Below are positions 1 to 4,020 of a DNA stretch of 5,681 bases, piece after piece. The DNA lies in NCBI GenBank assembly GCA_049516835.1, contig JBEKSR010000206.1, forward strand, positions 1-5,681. Direction: 5' to 3'. Source of the DNA: Fen-178 sp049516835. GTDB taxonomy: Bacteria > Acidobacteriota > Terriglobia > Bryobacterales > Bryobacteraceae. Position 1 is the first letter of the stretch. Each line of letters begins with the position of its first letter. Under the pieces are notes generated by a model that searched no databases, was not told the DNA's origin, and worked only from the letters and a program-made list of their open reading frames with translations. Position numbers and translations under genes: made by a program.

Positions 1-131
1 CCTTCCCCCGTAGCACCTCGCCGCACCTCCTCCAAAATGGAGTCGATACGGGTATACACCACCTCACAGGGGCTGGGGAATTTTCAAGCGGCACTTTGGG
101 GATTATTGCACCGGCGGTGACAGCTGAACCG

Positions 132-147
132 TCACGGGCTCCCGTGA
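132..147. promoter_or_regulatory. Candidate HicB operator, 16-base inverted repeat upstream of hicA
   Basis: TCACGGGCTCCCGTGA has two perfect 7-base arms around a 2-base centre. It lies 46 bases before the hicA start and just upstream of the weak -35/-10 pair proposed for that gene. HicB antitoxins with a C-terminal DNA-binding domain are known to repress their own operon by binding inverted repeats in the promoter, and the hicB product here has such a domain. That this repeat is the operator is inference from position and symmetry; the same bases could also simply form a hairpin. Confidence 0.4.
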
Positions 148-158
148 GCCAGCCGGTA

Positions 159-187
159 TTGTTCACTGGTGCCGCATTCGGTACCAT
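159..187 (+). promoter_or_regulatory. Weak candidate promoter of hicAB
   Basis: TTGTTC (159-164) and TACCAT (182-187) are separated by 17 bases. The -10-like hexamer ends six bases before the GTG at 194, so transcription would begin at or next to the start codon. The match to the sigma-70 consensus is modest (3 of 6 and 4 of 6). It is listed mainly because the same six-base spacing recurs at three other genes of the window. Confidence 0.25.
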
Positions 188-193
188 AGAATC

Positions 194-441
194 GTGTCCA
201 ACGCCAAGAAAACCCTTGCGGGAATGCGGAGGAATGCCCACAACTGGCGTATGGAGGACTTGGAAGTCGTCGCACATCGCTTCGGATTGACGCTGACAGT
301 CGGGGTGGCACAAGCCACGTGACATTCCGGCACCCGAGGGCGGGCAGAACAACGGTGCCTAAGCACATTCCGATCAAGCCCTGGTACGTGCGTGACTTCG
401 TAGAATTCATTAGCAAGTTGGAGGATTCCAGGCATGAATGA
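194..441 (+). pseudogene. hicA: HicA-family mRNA interferase toxin, frameshifted
   Basis: HicA toxins are small double-stranded-RNA-binding-fold RNases that cleave mRNA with a single catalytic histidine. From GTG 194 one frame reads VSNAKKTLAGMRRNAHNW and onward to GLTLTV. It then runs into an early TGA at 320-322. Shifting back one base at the G run 302-305 restores the family core: G-G-T-S-H-V-T-F-R-H-P, then V-P-K-H-I-P-I-K-P-W-Y-V-R-D-F-V, to a TGA at 439-441. With one G restored the product would be about 82 residues, normal for this HicA subfamily, with the catalytic histidine near residue 42. The broken frame ends before that histidine, so no active toxin is expected. The tail overlaps the hicB start, as in intact hicAB operons. 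The start has no Shine-Dalgarno; it was chosen by fit to the family's usual N-terminus. A sequencing error in the G run cannot be excluded. Confidence 0.82.
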
Positions 442-835
442 GTTCGCCAATATCGACAAGTACCGATTCACGATTCGCCCGCTGTCATCTGAAGACGGCG
501 GTGGGTTCTTGATCGAATACCCAGACCTTCCGGGTTGCCATTCGGACGGTGATACGCCCGAACAGGCCATAGTAAACGGTCGGGATGCCTTGCGCTCCTA
601 CCTGCTTAGTTGCCGCAAACACGGCGATCCCATACCGAAGCACAGCTCGCCTGCTGCGTCGAGCGGGCAATTCCGGGTGCGGATGCCCAGAACTCTGCAC
701 GCCCGATTGGTGGCCCAAGCGGAGAGGGAAGGCGTAAGCTTGAACATGCTGGTAGTCGCGGCCGCCGCCCAGACCTTAGGCCAACATGAAACAAGCGCGC
801 GCAGAAAAAAACCTCGTAGCCGGCACGCAGCCTAG
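434..835 (+). CDS. hicB: HicB-family antitoxin with ribbon-helix-helix domain
   Basis: HicB binds and blocks the HicA RNase and usually represses the operon. The 133-residue protein has the HicB-like partial RNase H fold at about residues 8-60. Its hallmark is G-G-G-F-L-I-E-Y-P-D-L-P-G-C (22-35), followed by S-D-G-D-T-P-E-Q-A (37-45) and an A-L-R-S-Y-L helix. A ribbon-helix-helix region follows at about 77-116, with F-R-V-R-M-P as the strand and E-R-E-G-V-S-L-N-M-L-V at the turn between helices. The tail is basic (R-R-K-K-P-R-S-R), which suits DNA or RNA contact. Length is normal and no residue of the core seems lost. GGAGG at 420-424 sits nine bases before the ATG, so translation does not need hicA. 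The start overlaps the end of the hicA tail frame by eight bases. With its toxin gene broken, it may now be an orphan antitoxin and regulator. Confidence 0.93.
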   Translation: MNEFANIDKYRFTIRPLSSEDGGGFLIEYPDLPGCHSDGDTPEQAIVNGRDALRSYLLSCRKHGDPIPKHSSPAASSGQFRVRMPRTLHARLVAQAEREGVSLNMLVVAAAAQTLGQHETSARRKKPRSRHAA

Positions 836-847
836 CAAGCGCAAGGA

Positions 848-879
848 ATTGTTCAGCGACCCCACTTCGTGGTCACAAT
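848..879 (+). terminator. Possible hairpin terminator after hicB
   Basis: ATTGT (848-852) pairs with ACAAT (875-879). Inside that, CCAC (862-865) pairs with GTGG (869-872) over a TTC loop, flanked by GA/TC. The stem is imperfect, with unpaired bases on the left side, and no T run follows. It begins 13 bases after the hicB stop, where a terminator would be expected, but it may be Rho-dependent or only a chance fold. Confidence 0.25.
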
Positions 880-882
880 CCC

Positions 883-888
883 TATAAT
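883..888 (+). promoter_or_regulatory. TATAAT -10 box, candidate promoter of the lipoprotein gene at 981
   Basis: A perfect TATAAT occurs in the gap between hicB and the lipoprotein gene. There is no recognisable TTGACA 16-18 bases upstream (the bases there are CCCCAC) and no TG extension, so an activator or another sigma contact would be needed. Transcription would start near 895, giving a leader of about 85 bases that opens with the hairpin at 896-914. Confidence 0.35.
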
Positions 889-895
889 GGTTGTC

Positions 896-914
896 GGCGC
901 GGTGCATCCGCGCC
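896..914 (+). other. Perfect GC hairpin in the leader of the lipoprotein gene
   Basis: GGCGCGG (896-902) and CCGCGCC (908-914) form a perfect 7-base stem with a 5-base loop, TGCAT. If the TATAAT at 883-888 is used, the hairpin sits at the very 5' end of the transcript, where it could protect the mRNA. No T run follows, so it is not a typical terminator. I do not recognise it as a known riboswitch. Confidence 0.35.
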
Positions 915-980
915 ACGCAATCGGCGTAACCGTTCAGTGGTGGGAAGCCGCGCGACCGCGAGGAGAATGTTGATCCGATT

Positions 981-1670
981 ATGAAAGCCTTAGCGAAATG
1001 CTTGTGGGCTGCTACTGGCCTGCTGCTTGCCGGTTGCGGTCGCGATGCTGAAGTCCTGGACAGATTCTCTCGCTCATATACTTCTTTTCTCGATGCCGAG
1101 GGTGATGCCAGCATAGCCTCGTACGTCCCCGTCATTCGTTCCGAGGACAATCCGAACAATCCGTTTTGGAAGCATCTCCGCGCGGCCCTAGACGCTGCTT
1201 CCAGCGCGGCTAGGGTTCAATCCGCGTCCGCTGGCATCGCGGATTACGACCGCGTTGTAGATCCATACTTGGATCACTTCGCCGAGTTGGTCGGCAATCT
1301 CGACAAGAGCGTTTTGGGGCTGATCGAAATCGCGAACGCAATTCACGACCGGGAGTATCGTAACGATGCCTTAGAGGTTGCCAAATCGGCACGCGAGGCT
1401 CAAGGTGACCTTGCCACTATATGCCACTTACTGGTCAAACGATTCAGCGTTCAGCGAAAAGTCATGGAGGGGATCGTTGCCAACGGCGGCAATCTTGTTG
1501 CCGTGATCGGATCTGACCCTGAGGCTTCACGGGACGCGGCTGGCCTGACCAGGACGATTGAAGAATGCCGCACGTCCCTCACATCTGCCGAGCGGAAATA
1601 CCGGGACGCATTCAGTGCCCTCAAAGGAAAGGCCGGGCTCAAGCAGTACGCTGCAAAATATGAGAGGTGA
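981..1670 (+). CDS. Hypothetical lipoprotein, mostly helical, function unknown
   Basis: The 229-residue product starts with a clear lipoprotein signal peptide: basic K2 and K6, a hydrophobic stretch (about 8-17), and the lipobox L16-A17-G18 before C19. Gly at the position after the cysteine suggests the outer membrane by the E. coli Lol rule. The mature part is rich in Ala, Glu, Asp, Lys and Arg with long predicted helices (about 60-85, 100-175, 185-225). The C-terminal part, around E-E-C-R-T-S-L-T-S-A-E-R-K-Y, could be a coiled coil or helical bundle. I recognise no family. GAGGAG at 960-965 is 15 bases from the ATG, longer than ideal, but no better in-frame start exists and the signal peptide fixes this one. 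The gene is followed, 34 bases later, by the end of a convergent gene. It may be an envelope partner of the neighbouring unknown genes, which is inference. Confidence 0.82.
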   Translation: MKALAKCLWAATGLLLAGCGRDAEVLDRFSRSYTSFLDAEGDASIASYVPVIRSEDNPNNPFWKHLRAALDAASSAARVQSASAGIADYDRVVDPYLDHFAELVGNLDKSVLGLIEIANAIHDREYRNDALEVAKSAREAQGDLATICHLLVKRFSVQRKVMEGIVANGGNLVAVIGSDPEASRDAAGLTRTIEECRTSLTSAERKYRDAFSALKGKAGLKQYAAKYER

Positions 1671-1704
1671 AGGCGTTCGGCCAAGGGCCTCGGGAAGTGA
1701 CGCT

Positions 1705-2439
1705 TCACTGGACCGATGAGCGTGCGCCTGGAAATGACGTCGGATACGGGGTCGGCGCGTAGTCGGTACCGACTTCCTGCATCTGGCGGTACCTACGGGA
1801 CTTGGCTAACCCGTTCGACAAGGCAATCATTTGAGTCCAACAACTCTGCAATGCCGTACAGAGAGCCATGAAATCATTCCAGAACTGCTGTTGAAGTGGT
1901 ACCAGATCGGCTTCTTTCACGACACGCATTGACGACCAAGTAGCGTGGCATGTCATCATGTCGGGCTTGGGAACGAGAATCTTGCCGGATTCAGAATGCC
2001 GCTTCGTCCCTATTACGCTTTCATGGACGAAGTTGCGGTAGCTCTTCAGCCTTTTCATGATGCCCTGAAGTACGTCAGCTTGGATTGAAACCTCTCGGCC
2101 CGTGCATTCCCGGCTAATGGCCCGAAAGGACTGGATCACGGCGATTCCGTTCTCAGCCGCCCGCTGAAGCTGGACGTAGGTAGGTTCCGCTTCTTCGGGA
2201 TCACTAGAGCCGACCCGGAACGCTTCGGCGAGGGCTACGTAGCAGGTGTAGTGGTTCATCGCCATGCGTTCGAGCGGTTGCGGAAGCCCAGATCGGAGGT
2301 GAATGCCGCCACGGCTACGGAGTGGGACGATGTGGAGCCGCCAGAATTTCTGATAGGCAGGGAAAAAGTCCCTGAGGGCGGGCCACGTTTCCCGCTCCCT
2401 TGGATCGCCGCTCATATCAAGACTGGGCTGGTGCCCCAT
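1705..2439 (-). CDS. Hypothetical cytoplasmic helical protein with R-N-F-V-H motif
   Basis: With the ATG at 2437-2439 the product has 244 residues, no signal peptide and no membrane segment. It is largely helical, with an aromatic-rich N-terminal part (F-F-P-A-Y-Q-K-F-W-R-L-H, 25-36), a central helical pair (about 86-140) and a Pro-rich tail (229-237). The most conserved-looking spot is K132-S-Y-R135-N-F-V-H139-E. It recalls the R-N-x-x-x-H signature of HEPN domains but is one residue shorter, so HEPN membership is only a possibility. I do not recognise the family. The frame stays open to a GTG at 2542-2544 and other ATG codons exist (2413-2415). The start at 2439 is preferred because a perfect TATAAT ends six bases upstream on this strand and no Shine-Dalgarno favours any other. 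It lies downstream of, and on the same strand as, the other helical gene, with about 260 bases between, and converges on the first lipoprotein gene. Confidence 0.7.
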   Translation of the reverse strand: MGHQPSLDMSGDPRERETWPALRDFFPAYQKFWRLHIVPLRSRGGIHLRSGLPQPLERMAMNHYTCYVALAEAFRVGSSDPEEAEPTYVQLQRAAENGIAVIQSFRAISRECTGREVSIQADVLQGIMKRLKSYRNFVHESVIGTKRHSESGKILVPKPDMMTCHATWSSMRVVKEADLVPLQQQFWNDFMALCTALQSCWTQMIALSNGLAKSRRYRQMQEVGTDYAPTPYPTSFPGARSSVQ

Positions 2440-2445
2440 GTCCGA

Positions 2446-2451
2446 ATTATA
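2446..2451 (-). promoter_or_regulatory. TATAAT -10 box for the helical protein gene ending at 1705
   Basis: Read on the minus strand, TATAAT occupies 2451-2446 and is followed by six bases and then ATG (2439-2437). A transcript started here would be leaderless. No good -35 is visible 16-18 bases upstream. The perfect -10 and its spacing support both the promoter and the choice of start codon, but each also leans on the other. Confidence 0.4.
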
Positions 2452-2653
2452 GTGCCGTTCCGGGTCTTGGCGCGCGATCCATGTACCTCTCCGCGAACGG
2501 ACGCCTGTGGCTAAGTCTCCACCGAGTCCGCCCAGTGGATGCACGGGGCCTAAATCGGCGACGGACGTGACGATTTCAGACGCCCCAACCGATCACTCCC
2601 GTGAAACGGGCTTTCGAGGAAGCACCCGAGAGTTCGCGTTTTCGCAGTTTGTG

Positions 2654-2685
2654 GAGGGCAGGTCATCGACAACGGTTATGCCCTC
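2654..2685 (-). terminator. Hairpin just after the second helical gene, possible terminator
   Basis: GAGGGCA (2654-2660) and TGCCCTC (2679-2685) are perfect 7-base inverted arms around 18 bases, and two G-T pairs could extend the stem. It begins 15 bases after the stop codon of the minus-strand gene at 2701. No T run follows on the minus strand, so an intrinsic terminator is doubtful. A 3'-end mRNA stabiliser is an alternative. A second small hairpin, CCCGT/ACGGG (2598-2610), lies further downstream. Confidence 0.35.
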
Positions 2686-2700
2686 TGAAATCTAACGCAA

Positions 2701-3282
2701 TCACCACGTGTGCGCCGCCCGATGTTCCCGTGCGACGCGAACGAATTCATTTTGCAGCCCCCTGAACCACTCGTTCGCTTCAATTACGATCTTCAGCGCG
2801 CCCTCGAAGATCCAGCAGTCCTGGACGTTCTTCGGATGTGTAACCCGGTTGCGAACCTCCATCGCGGCCCTGAAAGTAGTCCATCGGCTATCTCCAAAAG
2901 TCACGTTCAGAGGCTGCCCGAAACCGACTCCGGCTGCTTTGTAGACTTCCTTGATCTTGTGGAAGATCTGAAGATATTGCACGTGCTCTTCTACAGTCCC
3001 GTCCTCCCTGAACACCTCTTTGATTTCTTGAAGTCGCTTACGCGTCTTCTCCCCCAGGTCAATTTTGTTAGACTCACAGAGGTCCAGCAGTAATCTTTGA
3101 TGCTGCTCAACGAACGCTTCAACCAGCGCGAAGACCGCCCGGGTATAAAATCGTCGATTCGCTTTTTCCTCATTCGTTGCGTTTGGGCTCAGTTCGCCAA
3201 CCTTGGACCTCAGCAGCGTCACGTCGTCAATGAGAAGGTGCGTCATGCCCTGCAATTCCACGAGGCGATCATAAAGGTCCAT
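2701..3282 (-). CDS. Hypothetical HEPN-like helical protein with RX4H motif
   Basis: With the ATG at 3280-3282 the product has 193 residues, is cytoplasmic and almost entirely helical. Helices run at about 2-30, 41-70 (R-R-F-Y-T-R-A-V-F-A-L-V-E-A-F), 78-92, 97-117, 134-149 and 156-189. The key feature is E142-V-R144-N-R-V-T-H149-P. It matches the Arg-Asn-x3-His (RX4H) active-site motif of HEPN domains, which in many toxin and abortive-infection proteins cleave RNA. HEPN membership is inferred from this motif and the helical make-up, not from a recognised subfamily. The frame continues upstream to ATG codons at 3379, 3385 and 3427. The longest would overlap the divergent lipoprotein gene, and residues before the chosen start include a hydrophobic stretch. 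I prefer 3282, which leaves about 100 bases for two divergent promoters, but 3381 is possible. The divergent lipoprotein and the second helical gene downstream suggest a shared locus. Confidence 0.75.
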   Translation of the reverse strand: MDLYDRLVELQGMTHLLIDDVTLLRSKVGELSPNATNEEKANRRFYTRAVFALVEAFVEQHQRLLLDLCESNKIDLGEKTRKRLQEIKEVFREDGTVEEHVQYLQIFHKIKEVYKAAGVGFGQPLNVTFGDSRWTTFRAAMEVRNRVTHPKNVQDCWIFEGALKIVIEANEWFRGLQNEFVRVAREHRAAHTW

Positions 3283-3288
3283 TCCCGC

Positions 3289-3294
3289 AGCATA
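3289..3294 (-). promoter_or_regulatory. Weak -10-like hexamer for the HEPN-like gene
   Basis: On the minus strand TATGCT (3294-3289) ends six bases before the ATG at 3282. It keeps T1, A2, T3 and T6 of the -10 consensus. The bases 17 upstream (TGCTCT) are a poor -35. It is listed because the spacing equals that of the other candidate leaderless starts here; alone it would not be convincing. Confidence 0.22.
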
Positions 3295-3350
3295 CATGAA
3301 AACGAAGGGCCAGAGCAGCAGCCCGTAAGGGGCCGGTTCGAGGCTTTCCG

Positions 3351-3380
3351 TAGACGCGGCCTGCTCGATCTGGTATACCA
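3351..3380 (+). promoter_or_regulatory. Candidate extended -10 promoter of the second lipoprotein gene, with a palindrome
   Basis: TAGACG (3351-3356) and TATACC (3374-3379) are spaced by 17 bases, and TGG just before the hexamer gives an extended -10. The hexamer ends six bases before the ATG at 3386, which has no Shine-Dalgarno, so the mRNA is probably leaderless. The perfect 10-base palindrome TGGTATACCA (3371-3380) covers the -10 and could be a repressor half of the switch, though short AT-centred palindromes also arise by chance. Confidence 0.42.
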
Positions 3381-3385
3381 TTCCC

Positions 3386-3856
3386 ATGCGACCAACGAAA
3401 CTCCTCGCGCTTGCGCTCCTTGCGACCATAGCATCCTGTTCCCGTGATGGTGCGCTCTTCAGATGGGATCGTACTCATGTCGCCTTTGAGCGTCTCCCGA
3501 TAAGAGATTCTACAACCTGCCGCTTCAGGCAGGCGCTCATCGCTCAAATGGACAAGGCCGGTTCCGATGATCATCAGCAGTTGAGATACTACCGGGGCAA
3601 CGAAGACGAAGCCGACACGGTGGCGTTTGCAGATTTAAACACGGACACGCCCAAGATAGTGGCCAATGGCGGACAAGGGCCGCTGCAGGTGCTATACAGG
3701 CATGACCGAGTGATCGGCCTTATGAATCCCCTCTCGTTTCATTCGGAAATCGAGATCTTCACGATATTCCTGGACTCCGGCGTAGTTCTCCACTCCGTGC
3801 AACACGAACTCGGGAGGATGCCTTCCGGCGTTATGGAGATGGGCTTCTGCAACTAA
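3386..3856 (+). CDS. Small hypothetical lipoprotein
   Basis: The 156-residue product opens with a short lipoprotein signal peptide: R2 and K5, a hydrophobic run (6-16), and I15-A16-S17 before C18. Ser after the lipidated Cys suggests outer-membrane sorting by the E. coli rule. The mature region is charged to about residue 80 and then looks beta-rich. Its C-terminal pattern (N-G-G-Q-G-P-L-Q-V-L, 94-103; I-F-T-I-F-L-D-S-G-V-V, 124-134; ending M-G-F-C-N) resembles a set of small uncharacterised bacterial proteins I recall, without known function. C45 and C155 could form a disulfide. The signal peptide fixes the start; no Shine-Dalgarno precedes it. It is divergent from the HEPN-like gene and is followed by 155 bases without a convincing gene. 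Whether it works with its neighbour is unknown. Confidence 0.8.
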   Translation: MRPTKLLALALLATIASCSRDGALFRWDRTHVAFERLPIRDSTTCRFRQALIAQMDKAGSDDHQQLRYYRGNEDEADTVAFADLNTDTPKIVANGGQGPLQVLYRHDRVIGLMNPLSFHSEIEIFTIFLDSGVVLHSVQHELGRMPSGVMEMGFCN

Positions 3857-3869
3857 AGCCCTGGGCCGA

Positions 3870-3926
3870 CCCGTCTCGGCCAACTTGAACTTCAGCCACC
3901 GCGCCGGGTCGTGGCCGAGACACGGG
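3870..3926. other. Long imperfect inverted repeat between lipoprotein and MFS genes
   Basis: CCCGTCTCGGCCA (3870-3882) is the inverted copy of TGGCCGAGACACGGG (3912-3926), differing by a 2-base insertion and leaving a loop of 29 bases. The left arm can alternatively fold on itself (GGCCGA 3864-3869 with TCGGCC 3876-3881). It starts 13 bases after the lipoprotein stop and may end that transcript, possibly without a T run. It also sits close to where the base composition rises, so a relic of a mobile or repeat element is another option. I do not recognise it. Confidence 0.42.
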
Positions 3927-3958
3927 CCTGTTGGAAGGTGGCCAGACTGCGCCGGAGA

Positions 3959-4020
3959 GAATGATCCAGCCGGCGCGCCGCCCACCTGTGGGACACTGGC
4001 ACTAAGCCCGAATGATCCAG
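3959..4020 (+). repeat. Direct repeat of the start-codon region, GAATGATCCAG twice
   Basis: GAATGATCCAG occurs at 3959-3969 and again at 4010-4020, 51 bases apart. Each copy contains an ATG, and the two ATGs are in the same frame. The bases after each copy are also similar (CCGGCGCG and GCCCGCGCCG). The second copy is the MFS start; the first opens a 14-codon reading frame. This looks like an old short tandem duplication of a translation start. Confidence 0.5.
3961..4005 (+). CDS. Possible 14-residue leader peptide upstream of the MFS gene
   Basis: ATG 3961 reads MIQPARRPPVGHWH and stops at TAA 4003-4005, six bases before the MFS start. GGAGAG (3954-3959) is placed as a Shine-Dalgarno, although close to the ATG, whereas the MFS start itself has none. 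Ribosomes ending at 4005 could restart at 4012, so translational coupling is possible. The first three residues (M-I-Q) equal those of the MFS protein because of the duplicated start motif. It may equally be an unused relic of the duplication. Confidence 0.25.
   Translation: MIQPARRPPVGHWH

Noticed and set aside
51..57. GGTATAC recurring at 51, 3372 and 4733
   Set aside because: A short word found in unrelated settings, once inside the MFS gene; no consistent position relative to genes.
96..290. 64-codon plus-strand frame overlapping hicA
   Set aside because: It is another frame of the recognisable HicA coding sequence and has no protein-like pattern.
967..984. Five-codon frame MLIRL whose TGA overlaps the lipoprotein ATG
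   Set aside because: Its ATG is only one base after the GGAG, too close for ribosome binding; probably chance, although the overlap would allow coupling.
1696..1709. AGTGA/TCACT hairpin at the end of the convergent helical gene
   Set aside because: Only five pairs, partly inside the coding end and without a T run; too weak to call a terminator.
2654..2700. Integron attC site (RYYYAAC-like ATCTAAC at 2689-2695 beside an inverted repeat)
   Set aside because: The single core-like motif has no GTTRRRY partner at a suitable distance, and similar checks after hicB and after the first lipoprotein gave none, so a cassette array is not supported.
2710..3093. 127-codon plus-strand frame opposite the HEPN-like gene
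   Set aside because: No Shine-Dalgarno or domain; the minus-strand frame has the coherent helical protein and the RX4H motif.
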